DNA of 64,000 nt from Sphagnum compactum (lineage: Eukaryota > Bryophyta > Sphagnopsida > Sphagnales), in NCBI GenBank assembly GCA_965153455.1, contig OZ234498.1:5208001-5272000 (forward strand). Direction: 5' to 3'. This document shows, in pieces, positions 45,121-57,723 of the stretch. Each line of letters begins with the position of its first letter. Position 1 is the stretch's first letter. The notes under the pieces are model-generated. The model was not told the DNA's origin and did no database searches. It saw only the letters and a program-made list of their open reading frames with translations. A program made the position numbers and the translations under genes.

Positions 45121-47840
45121 GCTCCGGAGAACGCGGAGAAGATGGATCTGAGTCGAGTAAAAAGAATTCCAGTTACTTAAGATCTTCTGCACCAAAATGT
45201 GAAGCCGACAAGCTAACTCTACTGGAGAAGGAGGATCGGGAATGGAGCGACCAAGACCCCGGACACCTACGGCAACCCCCGACGAGGAACGGCAAGAGGA
45301 AATGCCCGCACCACAAAGAACCACTCCTCTCCGTCTCTCCCGCTCATCTCTTGGCCTCTCTTGACTCGTAAACTTCGTTACGGATCGAGAACTTGTCTTC
45401 CAAGGCCACTGCCGTGGACGGATACCTAAACTCCTTTTCTGTTTCTCATCCACCACAGTGACCTTGGTTAGGCTACAGCAATCTGTCACCAAATTAAACA
45501 AGGGGTGTGTCACACTGTGGCCTTGCCATTTACATTAAAAAGTATCTTAAGGTAGAAGAAGAATTATGGAAATTCAAATATTTCACCATGCCAAAATATA
45601 ATCTTAGAAAAATCCTCTAAAAGAAACCAAAATCCTTCAAGATATCATAACTCTATATCTAATCTCAAGTTTCAACACAAGCCAAAACATCATCTTTCAA
45701 AAATCCTCATATAAAAATAGACCTACTTTATAGGAGCCAAAATCCCTTAAGCTAGTATACTCTATAATGAATCGGAACACAATATCCTTGCCTTGGTAGG
45801 CATGGCCAAAAATTGGCCTTAGATGAACCAGCACCCACGCTGTTATGTAACAACCATGATATATAGGAAACCCAAAATCATTTTAACTATAGCTAGTGTA
45901 GCATGTGCTGTTTGTTGGCCCAAAGTGTGAATTGATGAAACCCTGCCAAACTTTATAAAAAGAAAGCACCCAAGAATGGTAGAGAAAAGAAACAAAGAAC
46001 AAGGACCAAAGTACAGGCAGGCAAAAGAGCCCAAAGAGGTGAGCCACACACGGAGGTAAGGAAACTACTCAGTGTCAAAACCTTCACAAGTCGCATGAAG
46101 CGTATCAACTAAAGAAAAGGGAGTTAGGCCCGATAAAACTTCAAGCCTAGAAGAACCCTCCCTTACGGTAATAGCCCACCTCATAAAGGAGGTGACATGT
46201 GCTCTTTGTAATGCTACTTACACTCTTTGTCTATTAAAAAAAACACAAAATCAATAAAGAAAGGCCTTCAATGCCCTTTGCTGTCCACTCCATGTTAGCA
46301 CATCGATGCAAAAAATTGTTAGCTTGCTAGTGAAGACACTCAAAAACCTCTATGGTAAGAGAAAGAAAGACATATGTTGGGTAACAATTGCAATAAAGTC
46401 CTTCCTTCACCTAAACAGCCATTGTCATAGCCATCCCATGGGAAAGAGTTGCTTGTGATACCAAGTATGTTTAAATGGGGTCGACAACGATGACATCAGC
46501 CAATGTGCGATTGTTATCCACCGACAGAACAATGGCAAACCACTAACAAAAGGGCTAAAAAAAAAGGCAGTGGAAGAACATGGGTTTGATCCCACAATAC
46601 GAGAATTGGTTAGGCTATTCAACTAATTTTTCCTTCCAAAACATAAATTTCTTTTAATAGTTAAATTGAATTTTCAATGACAAAACTATTCAAAATTCAA
46701 TATCTCCTACACTTTGTTTATTTTTTAAATTTTCAAAATCACCTTTCATTAAATCTTACTTGCCTTTCCAACAATACCAAAAATGTGCTTAAATCCTCTT
46801 TTAATTTTTAGTTTTTATTTAAATGAATTTTTAGTGATTTTTTTTTTGATACTCAATATTCGAAGGGTAAGGAATTAGAAAACATTTTCACATGCTTGCT
46901 ACAAGCATAAAAGCAAGTTTCATGCAACGTGATTATGGTTTGACACATAATTGACACAAGATGATTGAGATTTTTTAATTAGAACTGATGTCAATGGTAA
47001 CCTCTTCATCTCCATTATATGAGATAAAATATCAACAAAATCTCTATAATGCAATCCCAAAAATGATCACAATTGTATAAACCAAATTCCATCACAAAAA
47101 AATATGAATGTCATGTTTGCAAAAATGAATTCATATGACATGCACAAGTTTGAATCTCCTAACATTCATATGAATCATTAGGTACACCTTGTCATGACTA
47201 TCACGGTTTTGATATGGTAAAACGTAGATAAGTTTATGTTTGTTTGCAATTTTCATGGCTATGCAATGCCCTTTTTGACAAATATCATTATGTTTTTGTC
47301 CATTTAGAGAATTTCATTGGTTTAAAGGTTTTTGATTTGATCAAATGGACAACTCGAATATCTGATTTGATTATTGTTATATTAATATATATTTTTATAT
47401 TGCATAACATTATGACAATATTATATTAGATATATTAATATAACATTATATGTGGACATCTACCACCAAAGATATCAACCTAACAAAAGGTTTGACAATT
47501 TTCAAGATGAAAAAATTTGAATTGTAGTTCAAAATTGTTTGGTTCTATGCTTGTGATGGATAGTGACAATATAATGGCAATAATTTGCCACAAAGCTATT
47601 CCATCAAACAATGCATCATATGGTGGGTATGTGGAGAAATCTAAGGCCAAGCATTCCAGTCCCATGGTTATATTTGGGTGGAAATGGGTTTCAGAATATG
47701 GGAGGTAAGTAATATTGTCTGTTTTCTTATCATGATATTGTTTATGTTTATCATCAAAGACCAGTGAGATGTTAACTTGTTTCAATTGTTAAATACACAC
47801 ACCTTGAATGAACAAAAAAAGAAAAGATTAATGCCAATGT
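45121..47840. other. Intergenic stretch upstream of VAMP72
   Basis: The VAMP72 promoter should lie in the first few hundred bases. The repeat copy at about 45,938-46,010 matches the one at 34.6 kb. A B-box-like GGGTTTGATCCCAC lies near 46,580. An open frame at 47,517-47,708 ends at a consensus-looking donor (GGAGGTAAGT) but is not recognised. The rest is AT-rich with no gene. Confidence 0.4.
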
Positions 47841-47844
47841 TATT

Positions 47845-47965
47845 GATCAATCACACATCACAAACTTAACATATCATGACTTAGAAATGAAAATCGTGTA
47901 ACATTAATTCATTCATAATTTGTACACTTCATTAATATCGTACATTGAAAACATATTTGAGCAAA
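47845..47965 (+). repeat. Single copy of the fold-back repeat found at 57.4 kb
   Basis: The block ACATCACAAACTTAACAT..GAAAATCGTG..ATTCATTCAT..TCGTACATTGAAAACAT matches both arms of the inverted repeat at 57,408-57,723. This is a solo arm; I saw no second arm nearby. Confidence 0.6.
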
Positions 47966-49232
47966 GAGTTCCAACAAGGATTGACAAATGAAATTTGGGC
48001 CATCCCTTATTGGTACACAATTGAGAGTCCACACATTTCAAGCACCTCTTGGTGTGTTTATGACTCATGCAACTCCTACTGTGCTCTAAAGACATCCCTA
48101 GACACAAGCCTCAAAGTCTTTGACACTAGACCTCATGGCTAGTTTGATATGAACCCTTCACAACCATGTGAATAAAACAAGTACTAGTTCAAGAGCTCAT
48201 CTAATGGCAAGAACTCAATTGCATAACAATTTACTGAAAAATGAAGCTCATCATAAATGAAGTTCATCATTGACGGAAAAACTACAGCTCCATGGTGTAA
48301 TCATAGTGGACCATTTCAACCTCAGCAAGTCATGGGATCACAAAGAAGGAAATTTCTTGTTGCTAGACCAACATGTTAATATCTCCAATGATTGAGCCTT
48401 GAAACTCAATGGGTGCCTTGAGCTCCACAAGCATTTTAGGCTCCAGAATTGCTAGTCTACCTACCATATATGCACCAAAGGTCACAAACCAAGCCCATCA
48501 TAAGAAATTGAATTGTACATATCCATTTGAACTAATGGGAAGACACAATCATGATGTCCGCTTTAACATGACCCATGATCAGAAAAAGATCAAAATTGGT
48601 CCAAAACCAAATACCAGCAAAGACATTAGTTATGAGCTCTCATCCAAACATTCTTCATCAAAGCCATGTGCTCATAATAGCATATATAGTCACAAGGACG
48701 TCAAATCAATTTGTCTCTATCTGTGTCTTTGTGTGTATGTGTCTCTCTAGGGTTTTGATTTCTTGACTCTTTGTTTTGCTCACCAATAGGTGGTTATGTT
48801 TGTTCAGCCTTGTCAAATTCCAAACTTGCAAATCACACCCCACAACAACAGCATGAAAACATAGAGACACAAAGAAAGAGAGAGACAGAGAGAGAAGACA
48901 AACATTCTTTGGATGTTTGTTTTTGTTTTCAGTGCAAGTTTTGTTCTGGTGGAATGTACGTACCTGCTGTTGCGGCTGTTATCCTGCTCCTCCAATAATG
49001 AAGTGCATTCTCGGCCGTTGTTGTTGCTGTTACACTGCTTCTACTGGAATTCCCTCAAACTCCAGCTGCTTCAGCTCTCCTCTGCCCTTATAGTGAGAGA
49101 GAGAAAGAGAGAGCTTATGTGTGACTCTACGAGGGAGTGAGTGACTTTAGTCTGCAAAACACACACGCGAACGATGAAAAGAAACATACATCAGTTTTGA
49201 GACATCATGTGCAAAAAAGAGTTTAGACTTAC
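47966..49232. other. Intergenic, no gene seen
   Basis: Mixed AT-rich sequence with a (TG)n/(CT)n-rich patch at about 48,700-48,750 and AGAGAG runs at about 48,872-48,895 and 49,097-49,113. The other open frames found here look like chance. Confidence 0.4.
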
Positions 49233-49592
49233 TTGGAAAAGTTGAAAATGTGGCTCTTGGAATCCATCTCATGGGTATCGTCCAATGCAGCTTCCATGTG
49301 GTCTAGCCATCTTGCTTCTGCTTCCTTGGTCACTGCATATGGATTGTGCCTTCCTATCAAGGCTGGGTGTCTTGCCAAAAAGCAAAGCACGCATGACCTA
49401 ATTCAATGAACTTCATGATATGTTTCTCATGCAATATGCTTGTTGCAGTTAATGATCATGGCTGCAATGAGCTGCAAGTTGGTCATCCTATAGATCATCA
49501 AAATTGGCAGCAATTGTTGGGTCAACAATGTTCTGCAGCAATATGTAATTACCTCTTCTTTGTCCATAGAGTGGTGGACCTAAATATTGCAC
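49233..49592 (-). pseudogene. Two exons of a truncated (2-on-2) haemoglobin, decayed
   Basis: On the minus strand a 40-base block (49,592-49,553) reads VQYLGPPLYGQRR between a TTTTAG acceptor and a GGTAATT donor. A second block (49,370-49,233) reads [20 protein letters not shown] and [17 protein letters not shown], and ends in an AA/GTAAGT donor. Together they match the '[25 protein letters not shown]...RWLEHM..AL' region of plant GLB3-type haemoglobins, which bind haem and oxygen or nitric oxide. The join is out of frame by one base, and no other exons were found within several kb on either side. I therefore call a pseudogene fragment. A live gene with distant exons is less likely. Confidence 0.6.
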
Positions 49593-50950
49593 CTAAAAAT
49601 TCAGCACAAGTGTCAACAAACAACCCTATTTCAATATCCATTCAAGGGTCCCCAGATGGAAAGCACAGATAGATGTAGAGGTTGTGATAATGTCTGTTCC
49701 AAATGGTTTGTTCTTCTAGAAACTACTGTCTTGTAACACACAACGTACTTGCCGTCTATCTCCAAGAAACATTGTTGGTCAAATACAGTAGGGATCTGGT
49801 TCCAAATATTTTTATCAGTTATCCCACTAGGTCAACCATCAAGAGCCAACAATATTTCTTGTAGTCTAGGACCACACTAAACTGTTGAATGCTTGTCAGT
49901 CTACCAATGGAGGCAATCATTTCCTTATACCACAATGCATCCTTGATAGGGACTAATATTTCTCTCCTAATGCATGATTACAAGATGAAAACTTGTCTTA
50001 ATTGTCCACTGGGAGGATAACTTTCAAGAACAATACATTTAGCCATACCTGCTCCAAGACCTTATGAGCTGGTCTCATCTACAAAAAGCACTATCTTCTT
50101 CTTCATGACATTTATGTTAGCAATCATCGTTGCAATTTCACCTCTCACTTTTCCTCATCAAAAGGGTCACTCTTGGCACATTGATGGCTAGACAACATTA
50201 TCAAAATATGGTTACACTAACAAGGAGCCTTGCAAAAAAGTGGCCACAAGCAACCATGTACAACAAGTGAGAGAAGGGACTCATTGACAAGCCCTTGCAG
50301 AACTGACTTGATCAAGCACAAGTGACATTCCACAATGGTCAAGAACTGGCAAAACAAATTAGTGATCCCAAGGAGGAAGAGAAAAAGCTCCTTAATAGGT
50401 TGATTTTTAGAATCCATGCCCCCATGATTGGATTGCATTGAATCAGCAGCCAAATCATGACCAATTGCACAACCTGGGAAGGATGGTTAGGATGAGAGGA
50501 ATGGTATATGTGACCATTGCAACTTTCCCTCCACCAAAAAGGCACCATCATTTTGCAGTCCTTATAGCTCCTTGCAATATTTCTGGTGAATCAAAAGCTC
50601 AAGGTACCTAGCTGTCAATTATGATCTGTTGAGATGTTATTGTGAGTATGATATGTGCTTTCCAGATACACCAAGAAATAGTCCATTGTCTGGATGGAGA
50701 CAACAAAGATAGAACAACTTGCAATTCATCCAAATTCAATGAAAGACAAAGCTATCAGGGAATGGAGACACTGTAGATCAATATGCATTTCACCTCAGAA
50801 TGGAATCATGGAACTCATGACCTCAGCTAACCTCCTCCATGCTGATGACTTTCTCTTGCCCATTAACCGTCTTGTTACTATCATCATCAATTGAAGTGGT
50901 GAATGACATTTCCTCACTGGTGATCTCTCTCTTTGACTCTAGCATGCTCA
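49593..50950. other. Unassigned stretch with scattered minus-strand open patches
   Basis: Minus-strand patches such as ATMIANINVMKKKIVLFVDE near 50,090-50,150 and the hydrophobic frame 50,217-50,453 look as if they could derive from a gene. The frames are broken and I cannot match a family. Part of it may be old coding sequence. Confidence 0.3.
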
Positions 50951-53900
50951 CCAAGGACCTTAATCCTGAAAGCTCCACATTGAGCTAGTTGACTGCAATA
51001 ATTTCTGCAGAGAGGTTGACAAGAGCAACTTCAAGGTATGCAGCAAGATGACATGCCTCCCTCTTCACCTCCTGGGCCTGCATTTCACCAACCAGGCATC
51101 GTTTTCCAACCTCTTGTTGGCCAGGATAACATCTGAGTTTGCATCTTTTCAACTCAACTTTCTGCAACAGTTAGCTTCACAACAAGAATCTCTCTCTCAT
51201 TTTCCTTTGCCATGATCAGCTCCCTTACCTCCCGAAGCTGATCTTGCATTGTTTTTAATGAAGAATAGTTTCAACAGGCTTCTGTCACATTCCTCAGCAG
51301 TGCTGGAAGTGATTTGGAGCTCACCAGTAAGTGAAGAGCTCAAAGTCTGGGCATCTGCATATTGAGACAAGATCTCTTCAAGTTGTTAAGTTTGACTCCT
51401 GTACCTCTCAATTTCTGAATTTAGAGGTAGATTCTTGTCTTGCAACATCAGTTTCGCTTTCTTGAACCTTCTCACCTCTTGTTCCAGTTGCCATTTGCAT
51501 TGCTACATTTCCACCATCTGGGCCTCAGTTGCACCTAAGCTTCTTTCCAGGCCCCTCTGCATCTCAACTTGGGTCTAAAGCTACTCTTGAGCACTAATAA
51601 GGTCCTTATTTGCTTGTTGGACCACCATGGCTTGTTCATCAAGTTCCAACTGTGCAAATGCTAATTTTCCTTGCATCTCATCAAAGTTCTTATCCTTCTT
51701 TGAAATCACTTGTAAGCTCACACACTTTTCTTCATATGCTGCAAGGTTAACTACTGCTTGTTCCATCTTTTTCCCAGATGTCTGCAGTCTGGGTTCTGTT
51801 GACATAAACTTGTACTGCAGTTCATTAGAGGCAATTTCTAACCTGATCTGCAGGTGATCCTTGGAGCCCTGATCAAGTTGTTGTAGCTTTCCTTGGCGCT
51901 CCTTCAGCTGTATATTGGCCAATTCAATTGCTTGTTTGGTACTTTCTAGATCACAAATCAACTCATCCATCTTGCATTGCTGAGTAAGATTAACATCCAC
52001 TTCCTCACTCGATTGCTATTTCAAGTCGTTGATCTCACCCCTCATCACTTGATGCTCTTTAGATGCTTTTCTCGCCTCTGCTTCTAATTCCACTAGGGAA
52101 ACTAACTTTCTATCTAGAGCAATCTTAAGCTAATGCAACTTAGTCTCTAGGTCAACCTCCCTCTTCTTCCATTTATTAGCACCTTTTTTCATGTCCTGCA
52201 TTTTTAAGGTTAACTTGTTAATATGTGCTTGTTTTGCTTCACTCAAGCCTTGACCACACTATCCAAATAAACCTCCATTCAACCATCTTTTGTTCATTAT
52301 CTTGCAAATATGTCTTTCAAGACCTATTAACCAATCCTGCAAAAATGCCTCCTCCCATTCCTTTTGAGCCAAGCTACTATTTGCCTCGGCAATTTCCCTA
52401 GCCAACTGTTGGACAGCCCATTCTAAAACAGCCAATCTCTCCTCCTTGTCTTCCAATACAGCTCTGGATTCCTAAAGTTTTTCCTCCATTTTTTGGGCTT
52501 TTTCTTCAGCAATCTACAGCCTTAAGACATAACATCTGCACACCCTAATTTGCTTTGAAAGTTCTTCAGCTCTCCTCTTGTCAAAACAAGATTTTCTTCT
52601 GCCAATTCCAAATTCAAGGTGAGTATTTGAATGGCCAACCTATTTCTCTCTAGCCCCCTGAGTAACTCAAGCTTCTCCTCTTGACAAAAGTCTGGCAAAA
52701 CTGTCACGCTTATTTTTCTCAATGTTGAGAGTTCTGTTTTCCTTGTGGATCTCATCACTTTCTACATTTTTTGCAGTTAACTGTTTGATCACCAGATTTC
52801 GCTCAATGGCCATGGCTGGCAATTGCTGTTTCACAAAGAGCCACAGAAGAATTCAAAAATCAAGATAGCCAGCAAGTAAATATTTGCATCTAAGAAGGCC
52901 TGCAGAAGACAAGTAGAAGACTTGGATGATGAAAGAGTGCACTAATTCAGTTATGATAGCAGGGATTACCTCTTGGAACTGTGCACTTGAAATAGAAAGC
53001 TTATCCTGCAATTTTTGCAGTTGGCTTTTAAGCACTCCCTTTGTCAAGTTTGAGTCATCTTGCAAGCTGTGAATAGTTCCTTGAAGGGAGCTGTTCTCTG
53101 CAGTCAGCCTCTCAACTTCCAAAACACTAGATGATCTAGCTATGCATTCAACACAAGCATGCGCTTCTCCATGTTTGCTTGCATCTTGTATTGTTCTTCC
53201 AATCTCTTCTCCAAAGATGTAATGCTCAAGGTTTGATTTGTGTGTTCCTGGTTCCCCACCTCTAACTCTGTGATGTTTTCTGAAAAGAAAAAAATACTTG
53301 TGACAAAGACTTCACAAAACTGGTCTCAAATGAAGAATTGAGGTTCCACATTAAAACTTTGTATGGACAAACACATCTAAAAGTTTCATGTTCACATTTG
53401 AGCAGCAACTCAAACTCTGGAAAATGGAATGTGATCTTCATGGGTATAGGGTCCAGCTCTTAAGGGTTAAAGATCAATGTATAACACAAGTGGCCCACCC
53501 TTATTCACAGAAAACTAAATTGCTTTGATCTCGTATGTTTTGATCACACCTGAATGTGGCCCAACATGGATTGACCAAAAGCTTGCAAGGTGTCATTGTG
53601 CATCCTTGTACTCTTCCCAGGATTGTTCACCATTTGCTCAGCTGCCAAATCCTCTTCAAGGTCATTGGTTTCAAAGCTTATGTCATTTCCAGACTCTGGC
53701 ACATCTTTTGCAACATTCTCACTTGCCAATTCTGTGCGTTCAAGAATGGATACTTTTGTAGCCTTCTTTTTCAAGATTTCTTTGGTAGTTTCTGATTCTT
53801 TGACTGTTACTAGACCGTTGGGAACATCTGTGGTCAATTGCCACCACCGCTTTGGTGTCTAAAATAAGGTGTTAGGTTCAGTGCTGCTTGAGGAAACATC

Positions 53901-55023
53901 ACTATCACTCACATTCTGACTACTTCCAGTGTCAACCCTGCCACCTTCACTCCCTAGAATCAAAGAATAGACTACACATAAGGCTCTCCTTTCATTTTGT
54001 AATTTTCATTATAGGGCAAACAACTGACCAAAAGCAAAAGACAGATAAAGGCAAGGATGCAAGCAATAACAACACTTGCTTAATCCCAATAGAGATAACC
54101 TAATAGTGTTAGACAAACTCAGGTCATTGGTTGTCTGATTGCTTCCACCCCCTCAACACTAGCAATTGAAGGAGACCTTGACATAGGATGTTATGCTGAG
54201 TTGTACTCCCTGAGTGGTCCCCTTTCAGCTTGCATAATTGGTTGTTCCATGTTAGAGCCATGGACATGTACACTCCTAGTGACTTCTAATTTTGTTACAA
54301 TTTTAGCAGATTCCATTGAAGACTGAGGATGTGAGTATTCTGGTTGCAGGTCACTGTCCTGCATTTCAAAATTAAAGTTTTGTTTAGACTAATATGTTCT
54401 TGTAACAACAGTTGATGCTCATCATTGCCAGGAGGTTCCATCCAATTGCGAAGTTCAGAGCCTTTCATTGCTAGGTTTGCCACATTAACATGTTTAGTGA
54501 CTTTTAAGGTACTCTCAGTAGCATTACCAGCTTCCTCATTCCCTGCAGGATACTTTATTGTTGTTAAACTTGGACATACGATTTGTGTTGTACTAAGCAA
54601 GTGCACTCCCTTAATGCTCAGATTCAAAAGCACTATAGCTTTGGGTCCATCTACAGGCTGGATCTGCAGACAGGGTATATTATGCATCGTTTTATGAGTT
54701 CTGATGCTATGGTTGCCTGAAATAAAAAACAACATAACATGTGAGCTTTACCTCAGATGGCAGTAGCTTCGAATTGCAAGTTGCTGTTATCACAAGAGAA
54801 GCTTGGTGATGGATGAGCTTCTCCGTCTGATCACTTCCTGAAGCATTAGTTGAAGCCCCAACTCCAACTTCTATGCCATTTGCAATTTGAGTTTTTTGAT
54901 TTGATGATTCACTTGCTTCATTAGCACCATCCTTTGAAAAATCATTCTCAAAAGCAGAACCTCTTTCTTGCTGCTTTTCAGCCCCATCACATCTGTTAAG
55001 GGCAACCTTGGATGGTAGACCTA
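50950..55023 (-). pseudogene. Decayed multi-exon coiled-coil protein gene
   Basis: Exon-like blocks with good splice sites lie in order on the minus strand: 55,023-54,752 (ends AG/GTAAAG), a block ~54,710-54,130, 53,953-53,550 (TTCTAG acceptor, CAG/GTGTGA donor), 53,279-52,970 (TTTTCAG acceptor, GAG/GTAATC donor) and a long last block from ~52,827. The early blocks are Ser/Glu/Asn-rich. The later ones are heptad-like coiled coil (LEVERLTAENSSLQGTIHSL, ELELDEQ-type repeats). Frameshifts occur near 53,130 and in 52,520-52,780. From ~52,450 to 51,200 one frame reads as continuous coiled coil but carries about nine stops, mostly TAG. Retained introns show it is not a retrocopy. A myosin-like or nuclear-envelope coiled-coil protein is possible; I cannot name it. 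Confidence 0.6.
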
Positions 55024-55499
55024 TTGCACAAATTACTGATATTAACTCATATTAGTTGGTAGGAATCATGCCAAACAATGACTGGAGCAAACCATCCACT
55101 TGACCTTGGAAAAGACATGGAGTTCTATGTTGCAATGATGGGTGATAACACCACCTTAAAAACCATCTATCCATCATCCTATCTTGGAATCCCATTTGTA
55201 GGGAAGGTGAGACAATATCCAAAGCCCAAATGTGACCAAGGAATCATGCAAAATTGTGGAATCATGAATATCGCACATGACTTACTATGAATATTCGTTT
55301 GCAAGAAAACTAGAGCACACTAACCTTTGTTTACAAAATGAATCCCTTGAGCATCCATCGCACTAGTACAAAAGTGGGGTGCAATTCATTGGCCTAAATC
55401 ATTATGGAACTTTTTAAACGAAATAGATCCATTGTATTTGAATGATTTCACCTTAGTTAGATTTATTTCATTATAAGGTCAGTATGTAAACATCATGTT
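55024..55499. other. Spacer upstream of the coiled-coil pseudogene
   Basis: No gene is visible. The frame at 55,078-55,290 has no recognisable pattern. Further 5' exons of the coiled-coil gene may have existed here but cannot be identified. Confidence 0.35.
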
Positions 55500-56470
55500 C
55501 ATTATTAGTTGATATAATTCATTATTATAATTTACTATCGTAAATAGGTTTATTTTTATGTTGTTGTTTTAAATATTCTAAGTTATTTTGTGATATACCC
55601 TATGTTATTTTAGGTTAATATAGTTATTCTAATTTATATCCTAAATTATTATAAGTTATTATAGGCTATTATAAATTATTATATCCTTAGTTATACCTTA
55701 AACTATTATAAATTATCATATCTTAAAATATCTTAATTTATTATAAGCTTTTTATTTTAAGTTGTTTTAAACTAAACTATTCAACTAACCTTAACTCATA
55801 TTTTAGGTTATTTTATTTTAAGTTAATATATATTATTTCAAATTATACCTTAAGTTATTCAAGGTCATTTTATTTTATGTTATTATAAAGTTATTTTATC
55901 CTAAGGTATAACAACTTAAAGTAACTTGAAATAAAATATAATGACCTAAGGTAAAATTACATATAAAAAAATTACATATAATAATTTAAAATGGAATAAC
56001 ATAAGGTGGACTAATGTAAAGTAACCAATAATGACCTAGGATAGCCAAAAATGGCATATGATAAAATAACCAATAATAGTTTTAAATAACTTGTAATAAA
56101 ATAGCTTAAAACAACCAAGAATAATTTTCAACAAAATAACTTAAAATAGCCAATAATAACCTATGATAAATGACATTGAATAACAAAAAAGAGCATATGA
56201 TATAATATCCAAAAATAACATATGGTAAATAGCCTACAATAGCTGAGAATAACTTACGACAATATAACCAAATATAGATTATGATAAAATAACCAAAAAA
56301 ATTATGGTAAAATAACGTAAAATAACGTATAATAGCTTATAATATAATAACCACTAATAGCCTATCGTAATTTAACCTATAATAACCAACAATACCTACA
56401 ATAGAATAACCACTAATAGATAATGTTAATATAACCTATAATAGCCAACAATAACCTACAATAAAATTAA
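55500..56470. repeat. AT-rich short-period array with inverted halves
   Basis: From about 55,500 to 55,900 the plus strand is rich in TTATTATAAGTTATTATAGG-type strings. From about 55,905 to 56,470 it is rich in the complement type AATAACCTATAATAGCC. The turn lies near 55,905-55,920 (CCTAAGGTATAACAACTTAAAG). The two halves could pair as a long imperfect hairpin. No coding pattern. Confidence 0.65.
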
Positions 56471-57407
56471 TGGAAGAAAATTTACTACATGGAAGAAAAA
56501 TCATGCAAGGCCCAAAGTGATTTCCATTGGTTGATCATTGTAACAAGGTTTTTCATGATTAAGGACACTGCAACAAGAATTGAAATTGATCCAAAAGGAT
56601 CGTCTCCAATAGTGTGCCATGAGTTGTCTAAGAAAAAACAATTCAATTTCAATCACCACTAGTTCACATCAAAATCAGCCAAGCCTTTTCATGGTGTAAC
56701 TTCAAAATGATGATGATAAAGCTCCAAGCGCAGCTTTTCAGTGATCTTTCCTTTATAATCTCACAAATAATGAAGAATTGGTGTTTACAAACCTGATTTG
56801 AAGAGTTGGGCTCCATATGTTGAAAAACCTTTTCCTTCACCTATTTGTTGAAATGTCCTTACACCAAGACCAGGTATGAAGATTAACAACCAACATTTAA
56901 GGTTGTAATTGAAATCAAATGTAACTTTACATTGGTCAAGAACAAATTGAAGAAGTAACCACAATTTTATTGCATGGGCATATAGGCCTATGTGGACTTC
57001 AAAATATGTATTATGTGATTTTAAGGTATAACATGGAACAAAATTGCATTGCACATGAATCAAACACAAATTTCGTGTCCATATCTTCATACATCGTTCA
57101 TGCACGAAAAATGCATGGAATTTGTTGCACACATTTTTCGTGTGATTTCAACATGTTTGTGTCAAACATGAAAGAGATGTGAGGTTAGAGTTAGCATAGT
57201 GGATAATGCATATGTGCATGGGTGCCACTCCAAGGGCAACGAATTTAACACGTACATATGAACAAATGAAATCCATGCCAAAACTATTAACAATTCATCA
57301 CTGGTGAAGTTTGTGATGTGGGGCAATCTTGGGCGCCATGATACATTACAAATTGATAAAACAAGAAAGCTCCAAAAAATCTAACACCATTCACAAAGAA
57401 CAATTTG
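56471..57407. other. Intergenic, no gene seen
   Basis: AT-rich sequence with stops in all frames. A TAGCATAGTGGATAATGC string at about 57,190-57,210 resembles a pol III A-box, but no matching B-box follows at the usual distance. Confidence 0.4.
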
Positions 57408-57723
57408 CATCACAAATTTAACATGCGATGAATTAATAGTGAAAATCATGCGAAATTCATTCATTCATTCATAGGTTCGTACATTTTACACACGAATATC
57501 ATGCATTGAAAACATGTTTGACAAACAAATAAATGTGTTGATGAATAAAATACAAACTTATGAATGAACAAATGTCACATGAATTTCACATCTTTTAATA
57601 AATCCATGTGTCAAAAATGTTTTCAATGCACGATGTTAGTGCATGAAACGTATAAATTATGAATGAACTAATGTTACACAATTTCCATTTCTAAAGCGTG
57701 AGATGCTAAATTTGTGATGTGGC
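57408..57723. repeat. Fold-back element: ~118-bp inverted arms around an ~80-bp loop
   Basis: The left arm (57,408-57,526) reads GCATCACAAATTTAACAT..GAAAATCATG..ATTCATTCAT..ATCATGCATTGAAAACATG. The right arm (57,609-57,723) is its inverted match, with TTTTCAATGCACGAT and TTAGCATCTCAC on the complement. The loop is about 80 bases. A solo arm lies at 47,845-47,965. This looks like a small fold-back or MITE-type element without coding capacity. Confidence 0.7.

Noticed and set aside
45049-45513. Minus-strand open frame of 154 residues upstream of VAMP72
   Set aside because: It is Arg/Ser/Pro-rich with no family pattern and overlaps the G/C-rich VAMP72 leader; open by composition.
49700-50560. 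Possible MutS-like or chaperone-like ATPase, from a KKKIVLFVDE string
   Set aside because: The flanking residues do not follow any MutS or AAA motif order and the frame breaks repeatedly; left as unassigned.
51200-52450. Reassignment of TAG/TAA to glutamine
   Set aside because: Neighbouring intact genes use TAG and TAA as true stops, and frameshifts elsewhere in the same locus show ordinary decay.
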